From Patagioenas fasciata (lineage: Eukaryota > Chordata > Aves > Columbiformes > Columbidae), in contig NC_092521.1 in NCBI RefSeq assembly GCF_037038585.1, positions 52,336,398 to 52,400,397 of the forward strand: a stretch of DNA of 64,000 bases. The letters run 5' to 3'. Below, piece after piece: positions 20,348-33,600 of this stretch. The position numbers and the translations under genes are program-made. The notes beneath the pieces are model-generated. The model made no database searches. It was not told the DNA's origin and saw only the letters and a list, made by a program, of their open reading frames with translations. Positions within the stretch are counted from its first letter, which is position 1, and each line of letters starts with the position of its first letter.

Positions 20348-21389
20348 TTGAGAGGAAGGCGAAGGCGGCGGTCTTAACGGTAACGGTTGTTGGGACAGGC
20401 CGCTGAGTGGCGTGAGCTTTCCCCGCTGAGCGGACAGGCAGCAGCTCCGGGGTAGTGTCTGTTCTGTCCGTGGGGCGGACGAGTGTGCATGTGTCCATGA
20501 GGCGGGCGTGTGTCCGTGGGGCGGGCGGCGGGCACGGGCCTGCCCGGGAGAGCCGTTGACCGCGCACCGGAGGAAAGCCTCCGTTCTGCTGGCGAGTCGA
20601 TTCTAGCGACCTACGCTCTTAAACTAATCGTTCGGTGTGTTTGTCAAGGCAATTTACTTTGTTTGTGGTGGGTCCCTGGTAAAGCAGTGGGAGAGCGCAG
20701 CTTACTGCTCCAGAGAAATTGAGGTCGTGGACAAGCTACCTGGGAAAGTGGGCCCGACCTAAATTTCTGTCACGGTTTGTGAGAAGTGGAACTAGAAGTA
20801 TGATCATGAGTCACAATTTAGACTGTTAATGTGTTTTTGTAACGTTCGTAATGATGGTTTTTTTTTTTTATTCAGTCATTTGAGCCTGCCCCGCAAACAA
20901 AATAGATCCTCTGTGCAGGGCAAAAGTTGGCATTTTTTTTTTGCAGAGTTAATTTTGTTTGCCTCAAAATCTCACTTAATACCACTGTGGGGAAAGTTCA
21001 ATAGTTGTAGTTTGATTTATATTTTGTGTGTGTAGCATGAAGTTAGCCACAATATTATCTCAGAATAGGCTTTCCAGTTTTTGTGCGATGATACTGTGTT
21101 ATCATTTGCAGAGCCAATAAGTGGTCTCCGAATTAGTGGATAAAGGACAGATGGATGGCTGATTTGTTAGCGTGGCCTTCCTCCCAGCTGACTGGACGTA
21201 AACTTCTTAAGCCATTATGCCTTTGGAACCTGTAGGTTAGATATGACCGACATATACATAAAGGCAGAATACTAGGTTTGGAACAAGCACTGTTACTTTC
21301 ATCAATAAAATAATTTGAAAGGCTGTGGCTGGTGCTATGTAGTTCTGGAGTCTGAAATAAATTTCTTTGTTTGTTTGTTTTGGTTTTAG
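20348..21389 (+). other. NDC80 5' UTR exon 1 (limits unresolved) and intron 1
   Basis: CpG-rich to about 20620, then ordinary AT-rich DNA. An untranslated first exon must splice to the acceptor at 21388-21389. A possible donor is GTAACG at 20380, but others exist, so exon 1 is not bounded here. A (TTTG)n run lies near 21366-21383. Confidence 0.4.
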
Positions 21390-21658
21390 GAGAACCCATT
21401 ATTTCTGGAAACTGTCTGTCACACCGCCTGCACCAAAGTACAGTTCTACTTGCTTATTCTGACCCTTTGGAAAGTCCTTGTGGTGTTTAAGAAGGCGAAT
21501 ACTCTTAGATCCTGGATTTTCCAATACTGACAGCTTGTGATTTACAGTTTCGTCACCATGAGACGAAGCTCAAATATTACTAGAAGCAGTGGTCGGCAAT
21601 CTATGATGGCACTGAGAGTGCAGGACAACAACAAGATGGGTCTTCAGACACCTCAGAT
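21390..21658 (+). CDS. NDC80: NDC80 exon 2 (5' UTR plus start codon)
   Basis: The acceptor TTTTAG ends at 21389 and the donor GTAAGT starts at 21659. The UTR is 168 bp and the ATG is at 21558-21560. It encodes the basic Ser/Arg-rich N-terminal tail ([15 protein letters not shown]). Confidence 0.88.
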
Positions 21659-24600
21659 GTAAGTCTTGCTTAATGTCTTGCTGAGAACAGGTATATAAAA
21701 CTAACTATGAAGAGATTTACTATAATGTGTTTGAGTGTGTGAGTAGCAAATGAAAAAAAAAAAAAATCGGAGCAGCAAGAAGAAAATTCCCTGCAGCCAA
21801 CAATAATTGCACCAATAAGTGCTCCAGTTCTGCAAAAAACTTTTTAAAATTTATTTGTATACCTATGACACATTTCAAATTGTAACACTTTTTCTTACCT
21901 ATTTCTTAGGAGGTGGCTGGGGGGTGTGTATGTGTATGTATACTTAGAAATCTCCTTGCAGAAGTAGTTTTGTTAATGGACAAATAATACATTAAAATCA
22001 GGTGACTTTTCTAAGATGTTTCTAGGCTGAAGATGCTTAGGCTTATATGGATGTGTTTATAGTTTTCTTACATAAGCAAAAGATGAAATGGTCACTTGAA
22101 TCCTTCTCCCTATCCCTCAGGAAGGACAGAGGTACATTTGGGAAGCTGAGCATGGGCAAACCTACACCTGCAACGCTGGAAAGAAAAGTCAGCTTTTTTG
22201 GGAAAAGGTATTAATAGCTTTAGATCTCTGTACTGTAAATTGAAACAATAACAGTCCCACATCATTTTGTAATTTTTGTGTCTTGACAAATTTTCCTTAT
22301 AGGGAATAATGGACCTGAGGCCAGCAGACCTTCAGGTCTGTCTTCCTCCCCTCTTTCATCACTAAACAATAATGCCATGGAGTAGGAATTGCTGTGAGAG
22401 CTGTTCTTACTCTTGGAAATGATATGCACTGCAGATCTTAAGAGCTCCTCAATATGTCTGCCTGTTTAAGGAAGAGTGATATCCCCAGTACGCTATGCTG
22501 TAGTTTCTTTTCTCTCAGATGCAAAACTTCCTAAGTTCTATAATCTTTCAGCTTAGTTTGTGGTTTCTGTGTTCTTGCAAGTATCATCTTTCATAGGACC
22601 CCGCTGTTTCAGGGATCTATTCCTTTTAAAGATTCCTTAAATATTTCAGACTTTATTTTCAATGACCTGCATCATTTTATTTCTTCATTTTTGTGGTATT
22701 TTTCTGCTCTGTAAAACTTTATTTCTTTCAGGACACTGAAGAAAATATTCACCTAGGATGCAGTAATCCCTCTGTTGTGTGTGTGCATTATGGCTTCCAG
22801 ATTGATGTTTTTCCAGTCATCCTAGATAAAGAGAAACATTCAGGCAGCCCTTTGCATAACAAATGCAAAAGAAACATAAAAATAGCAATTGTAGTGACTT
22901 AAACATTAAGCAAATTCTTTGTGTTGTCACAAGAGCTGTATTGATTTCTTGTTCTTAGAACTAGTGGGGCTGGAAGTACACGCAACAGTCAGTATGGTAT
23001 GTTTGGTACAGAGAAGATCAAGGATCCCAGGCCACTTCATGACAAGACATTCATCCAACAGTGTATCAAGCAGCTTTGTGAGGTAACTTATTAACTTATT
23101 CTAAATGTTTGTTGTTAGGCATAAAAGATACTACTCAAATTAGTTTTTATGGTTTCAACTTCAGATTTTATTTAGTGACTAATATGCCATGTCTGTTTTT
23201 CTCAGTTTCTTTCTGAGAATGGTTACGCGCATAATGTTTCCATGAAATCACTGCAGTCTCCATCGGTTAAGGACTTTTTAAAAATCTTCACTTTTATCTG
23301 TGGATTTCTCCGCCCTTCTTATGAACTACCTAACTCAAAATTTGAAGAGGAAATTCCCAGAGTTTTTAAAGAACTTGGGTAAGATCATTAATGTTGTGCT
23401 AAATAGATTTGATACAGCTAGAAATTTAAAAGCTAAGAATTCTGCTTGATAGTTGCGGAGAACAGATAGGTTTCCTTATTCAGATGAGGCTCTGAAACTA
23501 CAGTGTTGTAATTGTTTTTCCCTTTTGTTTAGCTCTAAGTTTACTGTCTGATTCTGAGACTCTACTGTACATTTTATATTTGAACTTGCAGAACTATAAG
23601 CACTTGGAAGCTTGCTTTTTTTTCATTACCTTGATTTGTATTAAACTTTGAAAGATAGAGACAATTTTTTTTTACAGACTCTTCTGGTTCGTTCTGCTAA
23701 AATCCAAGAACTGAAAAACAATTTCAGAAAGTTGTATCCAGCTCATTTAGTTAATATTTTTCTTGTAATTTCTCATTCTGCTTTCAAAGTAGACAGTGGA
23801 AATAAAAATTACATCGGGGGAGTGGAGGTAGGATAAAAACAAACAAACACCATCAACAACAAACCAAAATAAAATAAAACACACAAAAAAACCCACAAAA
23901 CAAATTAAGTAGCTGGGTGGTTTATTTCCAATCTTGTTCAGTAACTGTTTGAAATAATTAATGTACTAACACTTTTCAAGAAAAAAAGATGCTCTCCCTG
24001 TTGATAACAGTGAATTTTCAGTCTTGCTTAAAAAAAAGAAAAAGTGTATTTTACTCCTGTAGATTTGAACCTATGATGGTGTCAAAGCACCAGGGCTCCT
24101 TCGATGGAGGTAAAAGTCTGTTCTGTTCACTTTCCAATGTTTTAATAAAATTTTGGTTTAACCTGTAACATTTTAAACTGCTGACCTAGCTGAAATATTG
24201 AAAAGGAAGTTGCTCTCAAGAGGATTTACTCTGCTGCACCAAAAGTGTAATCCTGTATAAAAATACTTATTTTGAGGGCTCATTTTAAGTTGTCTTTTGA
24301 GAGTCAGAAAATGGAACTAAATAATTTATTTTTTTAAATTCTCAGGCTGAATGGCTCATGAGAGCTTATTTAAAACTATCAGTCTATCAGTAGCTTCTTG
24401 TCCTATGTTCTTAAAATAACTTTGGGCAGCTGTCAGTCTAAAGACGGAATAAAATCTGTACTTCTGTGTTCCATTTTTTTTATAGATTTTGAGAGGATTT
24501 CTGTAATTAGCAGTATAGCCTTCGTGTGTTCTGTATTTATATGTAATATTAATATTATACTTTGATATGCAGCTGTTCTGAAATTCTTTTATGTAGTTAC

Positions 24601-27600
24601 ATGGCATTAAGCTGATTGAAAAACTGAAAAGCAGCTGACAAAGTGCATTTGACCCAAGAAGCAAGTATCTTGCCCTCTAAGAACAGGACTCCAATGTATC
24701 AGTTTGTTTTCATCTGTTAGGAAAGCCTTCAGGCTTTTACACCCAGTTTGGAAGTCTAAACATCATCCATTGGATTATTACTCCCTTCTTTGTGTTTGTT
24801 GTCTTTCCTTTGAGGTCTTTGTCTCATGGTGAATCACCTCATGCCCACAGCGTACACACTCCTTTGTCCTTAGTATTGCAGTGCCCATCTCTCCTCCCGC
24901 AGTAGCTTCAGAAAGAGAAAGACAGATCTGCTGCTACCAAGACCAAGCCAACATACTAAGTTGAATATGAAGAGGCTAAGGAATGTGTGAAGGAATAGTT
25001 TATGCTTCTTTGTATGAGGCCTTAATTGTTCCTAATCTTTGGAGATGCAAAAAAAGGCCACTTCTTCAATAGCTAGCCGTTTGAGGGGAGTGATTGTCCC
25101 ACCCTATATCTCACTGGTTCTGCCCTGTGTGCAGTTTTGGGTGCCTCAATATACGAAGGATATCAAGCCTATTAGTGTATGTCCAGAGAAGGGTGACCAA
25201 GATGGTGAAAGGTCTCAAGGACAAGACTTATGAGGAGCGGCTAAGGTCACTTGGTTTGTTCAGACTGGAGGAGAGAAGGCTGAGGAAGCACCTCATCACA
25301 GGCTACACCTTCTGCAAGGGGGTCAGTAGAGGGGTGAGGTGGTGATCTCCACTCTAGTGACCAGTGATGGGACACAAGGAGACGAAATTAAGCTGCATCA
25401 GGGGAAGTTCAAATCAGACGCTAGGAAAATGTTCTTCACTGAAAACGTGGCCGGTCAGTGGTACAGGCTTCCCAGGGATGTTGTCACAGCACCAAACCTC
25501 TCAGAGTTCAAGGGAGTGTCTGGACAAGACTCTTAGTCATATGGTTTAGGTTTAGGTAGTCCTGCGAGGAGCAAGGGAGTTGGACTTGATGATCTTTATG
25601 GGTCCCTTACAACTTGAGATATTCTGTGATTCTATGAATCATGAAATGAGAAACCCATGATAATCGAATAAAATAGTGCTGTAAGAACTCAGCTTATCTC
25701 CCTTTGATGCATGGCATAAAGTACAATTCTTGTCCTTCCTACTGTGCCTTGATCTACATGTAAAAAACTGCTCTTTTGTTTTCATCACTGTTTGCCCCAG
25801 CTATTAAAGATGTCTTTTCTTTTGCCTTGTAGGTACCCCTTTGCTTTGTCAAAAAGCTCCATGTACACAGTGGGAGCACCACACACGTGGCCTCAGATCG
25901 TGACAGCTTTGGTTTGGTTAATTGATTCTGTCAAGGTATCACTTGTCTTCTTTAAGCCAAATAGTTTCATTTTTCAGGCTGGAATGTTAGTTTCAATAGA
26001 GACCTCTTAAATGCTTTCTAAAAATCTTTGTTTGACACTTATGTAAAGAAAAAGGCAGGTGTTCTTACCTGCCGTCTGGGAGCTAGTTCTTAGCCTTACT
26101 TTTAGTAATTTTAAACTGTGTTTTAATGATGTATGATAATATTTTATTTAACTGTGTGCACTGGATAAATTGGGAGGCAATGATGCCTTCCACATAATTA
26201 ATTTGTGAAAAGTTAATCATGCATTTTCAGTGCAGATCTTCCTGTGACATCTGCAATCTTCTCCTAAATTTGAAGTCTAAGGATGGAATTTTCAATAGCA
26301 ATTATTCAAGTGTCCTGTGATTGTTGTATAGAGTAGGGGGGGTTGTGTTTGAGTAGGGTTTGTTTGTTTTTTTAACAGTGATAACTCTGCTGCCAGCTCA
26401 GGTCTGAGCAAAATTTGGAAACTGTGACAGAAGTTCACCACTGCTGAACTGGGCACACATAAATCTCATCCTTTATGCTGAAAAGACGTGTTTGGCTTAT
26501 AAAGACAATTTGGCAGTGTTGAATGTCCATTTAATGTGTCTTCATCTATAGTTTTAGTCAACTAAGCACAGGCTCATTACTCTGATGTGAGTGGTCACAT
26601 TCTGAAGCAGAACCATTACACCCTGCTTATGGAAATCCTAATCCAATGTTATTCTGCTTCTTGTGAACACAAAACTAATATGAAAATTAATGGGTATTTT
26701 CACACTTGCTTTTTGTATGTACACCTGTGCCTTTCAGTTGTATGCGGCCACAAGGGAAAATGCACCATCGTTTGATGATGGACAGAGCTGGGGAGCAGAG
26801 ACAGAAGATGGAATTGTACATAATAAGGTAGCATAGAAGTAAATGATTACCAGTATTATTCAACTTAATTTTGCCATGTGCTGTAACAACACAATTTAAA
26901 TATATGACACCACAATTTTAATTGTACTTACATGTCCTGTTCAGTTTTATATTCACAGACTTCTCTTGGAAGTATAGTAGCATTATATTAATATAAAAGG
27001 CCTGATCAACTGCTTTCCTGAGCAGGCATCGTGGACAGTCTTTTGGTGAAGACTGGGTATTAAATTGAAATGCCATATTCTCTGAGTTGCTACTGTTCTC
27101 CTTTGTGGAGAATGGGGGTCACTATGCTGTTTGTTTATTGTTTTAGTAGGGTCTCAGGTGTATTTCTCTTTGGCACTTGAGTCTCCTAAGATTAACAGCA
27201 GTACAGTGTAAAGAGTGACTTAAATACAAATGTGGTGGCTCCTGCCAATATCTGCTCAGTTTACAATTTAAACGTTGGTCATAATGTTTAATTGCCTAGC
27301 CACAGAATAGGGTGGCAATGTAATTCAGACATTTAAAAATCCAGCAGCTTGCTTTCTTTCTAATTTATCGTAGATTATTAGGACTATTCAGATCTAACTC
27401 TGTGTTAACTTGCATCACAGCAGATGTTTGGATGAGGCTGTATGATGTACCAGAACACTTAATTAAAGAATTGCAAAAATCAAATTAAATCAGAATTTTG
27501 GAGTAAGGTTACAAACCTGACAGTTGACAAGTAAAAATGCTTTTAAGCTAAATGTGTGCTTATACATCGATACATAGGCATATAGGTGGAAAAAAATGTA

Positions 27601-30600
27601 CAATACTGATGTAATTGCTTCTGAAAGATCTGTAATTTAAAGTCTCCAGTAAATTCTTTTTGGGTCACCTTTCTTTAATTCTAGATCAGTTCTCTGACAT
27701 CTGCACATCTGAAGCATAGTGGTCATATTTACTGAAAAGGTCTGTTGAACAGACCTACAGTTTCCATAAACAAACCGGAGAGGATCATATGCTTCAAAAT
27801 AATACATTCTTAAATATTGTACCTACTATCCTTATTAGGTATCCCAGAAAAATGTACCAAGTATTTCCAGATATTTCTAAATGTGAATTCTAGATGCCTC
27901 CTACTGCCTGGATATAATCTGTTGATAGTCTGTGTTTAAAGGGAAGGGAAAAAAGTTGATTTTTACGGAAGTGCAGGCAAACCAGTGAAAGATATTTTTA
28001 GTGCCTGTTTAATTTAATTGGTTAAGTACATTTAGACGGTCTAGATATTTTACACCCCTTTGAATTACTGAAATGAAAAATTTTTTAATTGTTTTCAGCT
28101 TTTTGTGGACTACTCTGTGAAGTGCTATGAGCAATTCATGAAAGGAAGAGATACTTTTGAGGAACTGGATGCAGAAGTGCAATCAAAATTCAGTAGGTTT
28201 TCATGTTTTAATGAAGTATTTAATTGTGTTACTGGTTTCTTTTATCCTAGCCTCTCTTTTGCTCAGTTTACAAGTGAAAGTGATCTGACGTAAGAGAACC
28301 TGAAATTCCCAAGTACTTCTCAGTTACTTCGACTTATTTTTCTTTTTGTTGATAGTACAGACAAACAAGTCATGCTCTGCTGTCAGCTGTACCTCTGTAA
28401 CCCTACTGTTTCAATGGCTTTCTGACAGAAAAGCAGTATACAGTTCTTCAGATGCAAGCTCCGTCTATGCAAATGACTCTTGTTTCTGTCTAACAAAGTT
28501 AACAATTAAAAAAAGAAAAATATTATCAGAGGATGCACATACGATGAGTAAGAAAGTTCAGCTTCAAAGAGGTCTGAAAACAGTCTGCAAGAGTTCCATA
28601 CTCTGTTGTGAAGGTTCCCATATATAATTCAGCGTGCACCTGTGTTTGTCTTCAGGGAGGTGGAAAGTTATTAATTTTTTACTCATTCATTTCATCACCT
28701 ACTGAAATAACAACAGAATATGAGAACAAGGAGGAAAAATAGTTCTCACTTTCTATGCCCTTCTATGAAAAGCCAGACTAAGGACACTACCATTGCAAGC
28801 CAGAGCCATCAGTTAGAGAAGAAACGTAAGCTACCAGACTGTTACTAGATATTAGTAGGAAAAAGTAATCATGCCGTTGTTTCACAAACACTGAGGGAAG
28901 TAAGGGAAAAGATGTCTCAAGAGGCAAGGAAGTATGTGGATAGGAAAGGAGTATACAAATTGCATTACCTTGTGAAGCTGCAACAGATAACCACTACCCT
29001 GCAGTGTGGGCTGTATGAGAGTTTGGAAACTGACTTCACAGGAGTGATTTTGAGGTCTTAGGAGGACTGAAAAACATATTTATGGTGGTGGTTGTTTGTT
29101 TGTGGTGTTGTAGCTTTGTCTATTTGCTTTCTAATGAAAGTAGTTTGGTGGGTTTCATAGTTGTTTTTTGATGTGTTTGGTTTTTTTATTTTAGTTTAAA
29201 GTAATTGTCCAGATAATGGGTATATACTGTGCTGAAGCTAAAGCACAGATATTCAGATTAGGTTATGATATCCAGTGAGATTTATTTGTAACCTGCACCC
29301 ATCTTTTTTTATTTCCATAGAGGATTTATTTAATATAGATGAATTCCAGATAGAAGGTTTAATATCTGACAACAGAAGACTTAATGAAGAGATTGCAAGA
29401 CTAGAAAAAGAAAAGGAAAGTGAGCCGGTTAGTAAATTGTGTCTATGCTTGTTTATATGGTGGAGTTGAATTTTCTATTATTGATTATTATTGTCATTAT
29501 TAAATGAAGATACTGGTGATATGTTACAACAAATGAAAAAATATTTTCAGTGCTCTGTGATATTTTAATTAGGCCAAGTTATTACACACTCTATACCATT
29601 ATAGTACAAGGCATTTGCTGTGGAGTCTTCAGTTACTATTTGTTGAATATTATGCAGATACTTTCAGGTAATGAGATCTTGCATTAGCTGAAATATTAAT
29701 AAAATATTTGAACCGCCTTTTTTTGTCTGAATTTCAACATTGTCTTTTCCAAAAGTGTTGGTATAAGAACTTATTGGGGGTTGAGATTATAAGATTCAGT
29801 TGTAACAGTACATTTTAGGGAAAATATCTTGTTTGAAAATATAGTTTCTGCTTTTAACACATCATGAATATAAAAAGCTTTAGTGGCTGTGCAGCTGGCA
29901 AATTGAGACTCCTGCCTACTGTGCAAAATGTGCTGCTCGTATTCCCAGCTTTCCTTGCCCTTTGTTTTATCTGCCCTTTGTGTATTATTATTGTACTTAA
30001 GTTGCAAATAATCTGTGGTAAGAACTTTCTTAATGCAATGCCTAATGGAAATCCAAGACTAAATGATGAAATGCAAGAATTAAGGTACTTTTTTGTTTTT
30101 ATGATGACTTATTCTTTTGTTGTTATGATTAAGTTGATTCAGCTGTCACAGAGATTAAAATTTATTAAAGGTATTTAATTTTATATTTATACTATTGAAG
30201 TTGACCAATAACTCTACTGTCTGGTCTGGAAAGAAGATCATTATTTTAGATTAATATAATAGTGACTGTTCTTTCCATCCATTCACTAGGATCGTAGAGT
30301 AACACTACGAAACCTGAAATTGTCTCTTCAAGCAGACATCCAGAAATACCAGACTTATTTGGCTAATCTGGAATCTCATATAGTCATCCTTGAAGAAAAA
30401 GTGGAAGGTGTCAATGAGGAAGTTGAAACAGGAGGTAAGAAGGCTTTGGTGATAGTGAAGCTAGAAGTAGGTTTAAAATAATTGTAATTCTCAGCTTCAA
30501 GACAGGGAGAGATACTTAGTGTATGATACTACAAATAAACTTTCTGAAATTGATTGCTAATATAGAGATTATTTGGGCTGATAGCTATTTGTACAGTGGA

Positions 30601-33600
30601 GTATTGAAATGCAGATATTATTTACACATAAAAATACAGAGATTAAGTTTAACTATATATGCTGGTATTTTACATTCATTTCACATATGTTTTGTGAACT
30701 TAGAAATGGAAGTAGAAGCAATGAAGCAGGAGAATGCCCGGCTCCAACACATCTTTGATAACCAAAAGTACTCAGTTGCGGACATTGAGAGAATAAATCA
30801 TGAGAGAAATGAGTTGCAGCAAACCATTAACAAGCTGACTAAGGAAGTGGAAGCAGAAGAACATCAGCTGTGGAATGAAGAGCTAAAATATGCTAGGAGT
30901 AAAGAGGCGGTATGTGAAAACCCAACTATGCTGAGAGATGGCTATCAGTTTTCATTATGCAAGCTTAAACTTGGGACTTGCACTATTGCTGACTTCTTTC
31001 CTAAATAATTTAAGAACAGCATAGATATGTCTTAACAGGCTAAAGTGACAAGAATGGCTTCTGTTTACAATCTCTCTGAATTTTTTTTCCTTTGCGCCTT
31101 TTCTGTTTTGACCATAATGGAAATGTATTCTTTTCATTTTTTTCTGCATCATAAGGGACATAGAATATGCACCACTGTCAGCTCTTCCTGTTACAGCATC
31201 AAGAGCCTTGATAACATTAACTTGAAATTGCCTTGATAACACAAGCAATTTCAGACTACTGTTAAGACTTGATAGCAAGGAAGTAATGCAAAACTAGTGC
31301 TTTGAATCAATATCTCTGCATGCATTTAGGGCTAGATTGGTCCCTTAATTGGAAGTTGTAGTAGATTTAAGGGCCAAATTCAATTCTCTCAAACAGGGTG
31401 AAAAGATGTGGTTCTGTAAGTGATGGGACATAAAAGCTTCTGCTTTGTTTTTTGTTTTTCATCTAGCAAAGTTTCAAATATGTTTTGCATTTGGAAAGGA
31501 TAATACTTTATCAAGCACTTGGTATTAACTTAAATTCCTCATACTGTGCAAGTATGAAGCATGTAAGACTGGAAAAAATACTTATGTTCTCTGGCGTTTG
31601 CACATCGTTGGTACTCATTAATCAGAAAATAGAGCATTTAATAAGCTTTGTCTAGAGGTATGCTCAAGTTAAAGTTTGTTAATTAGGATGTGTGGCTATG
31701 TGGCATTTCCTGTCAAAACCAATGAGAGAAGGAATATCAACATGATGAATCACAGAATGTTAGGTATTGGAAGGGACCTCAAAAGATCATCTGGTCCAAT
31801 CCCCCTGCCAGAGCAGGAACACCTAGATGAGGTTACACAGGAAGGCGTCCAGGTGGGTTTTGAATGTCTCCAGAGAAGGAGACTCCACAATCTCTCTGGG
31901 CAGCCTGTTCCAGTGTCTATCACCCTCACTGAGAAGTTTTGTCTCAAATTTAAATGGAACCTCCTGTGTTCCAGTTTATACCCATTGCCCCTTGTCTCAT
32001 CATTGGTTGTCACTGAGAAGAGCCTGGCTCCATCCTCATGACACTCACCCTTTATATATCTATAAACATTAATGAGGTCACACCTCAGTCTCCTACAAAC
32101 TAAAGAGACCCAGCTCCCTCAGCCTTTCCTCATAAGGGAGATGCTCCACTCCCTTAATCATCTTGGTTGCCCTACACTGGACTCTCTCCAGCAGTTCCCT
32201 GTCCTTCTTGAACTGAGGGGCACAGAACTGTACACAATATTCCAGGTGTTGTCTCACCGGGGCAGAGTAGAGGGGAAGGAGAACCTCTCTGGATCTCCTA
32301 ACTACCCCCCTTCTAATACACCCCCGGATGCCATTGGCCTTCCTGGCCACAAGGGCACAGTGCTGGCTCATGGTAATCTTGCTGTCCACCAGAACCCCCA
32401 GGTCCCTTTCCCCTACACTGGTCTCCAACAGGTCATTCTGCAACTTATACTGGAACCTGGAATTGTTCCTGCCCAGATGCAAGACTCTACACTTGCACTT
32501 GTTATGTTTCATTAAATTTTTCCCTGCCCAACTCTCCAGCCTGTCCAGGTCTTGCTGGATGGCAGCACAGCCTTCTGACTGGTCATTGTTTTAGTTATTT
32601 GTATTTCCAAGCATATTCTTCCTTCTCTATCCAGTAATCCTGAAAAGTTGAGGGAGCAAAATATATGGCAAAAGAGTAGGGAAAAACACAGGTGAAACCA
32701 TTCAGTCTCTCCCACACAGACTGAGAAACCTTGCAGAGTAAACTTTGAGAGAATCATGAACCAGCACTTAATCCAAACAATGCAAACTGCTGGACAGTCA
32801 TTACATACAGCTCTTGCCTGCTGTGGCATGACTTGGGGTCATGTTTGTACAGAGAACTTGGAAATCTATTTAGAAGACCATATGAATACTTTTTGCAAAG
32901 CTTTTCACTTTGTTTCTTCTATGTTTTTTGCCCTTTTCTCTTCTGAACAGATTGAAATGCAACTGGCAGAGTATCATAAACTGGCTCGAAAACTGAAATT
33001 AATTCCAATAAGTGCTGAGAATTCCAAAGGCCACGATTTTGAGATTCAGTTTAATCCTGAGGCAGGACCAAATTGCCTAGTCAAATACAGAACTCAGATC
33101 AAGGTAAGTCAAGTCAACACTGAACATTTCTGTTATTCCTCACCAAAAAAAAAAAAAAAAAGCAAGCTTGTATGCTGCCATAACTACATCATAGTATAGG
33201 AAGGAAGTTTGATATTGGAGAGTACAGCAGCCTAAACAAAAACGGGAGAAAGAAAAGATGTATGGGGATAAATCTTAGTTCAAATGAACAAATTGCATTA
33301 GCCAGGTCTTCTTGTATATGTATTACAGGCTCCCCTTATGGAGATCATTAACCAGACTGAGGAAGAAATTAGGAATGCTACTCAACGGCACATGACGTTG
33401 GCAGATACTTTGGAACAGGTGTGTTGGTTAATGAAGATTAGGACTAAAATACTGTAATGTTATCTGCTGGCCCCATTTGACCTTTTTGCCTGCAGGAAGT
33501 GTGGTGTGATGGGTTGTTTTCTGATTGGGTGACTGGTTGGTGGTGCTAGGAGGGGAAAGCTGTGAGAAGATTGCTTTAATTATGATGGAACCTAACATTT

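Larger units (their letters stand above)
19900..20620. promoter_or_regulatory. CpG island, METTL4/NDC80 bidirectional promoter
   Basis: A GC- and CpG-rich block between divergent genes. METTL4 exon 1 lies at about 20132-20200 on the minus strand; NDC80 starts on the plus strand at about 20345 or later. In human the two genes are also head to head within tens of bases (established). Elements: a YY1-like AAGATGGCGGC on the minus strand (20168-20158), TGACGT at 20305-20310 and 20322-20327, and TTTGAA at 20341-20346 behind GGGCGG. No TATA box. Confidence 0.8.
25936..29320. other. NDC80 introns 6-8
   Basis: AT-rich intronic DNA around exons 7 and 8. No recognisable transposon, RNA gene or extra exon. 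Short frames reaching 28293 are read-throughs of exon 8. Confidence 0.5.
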
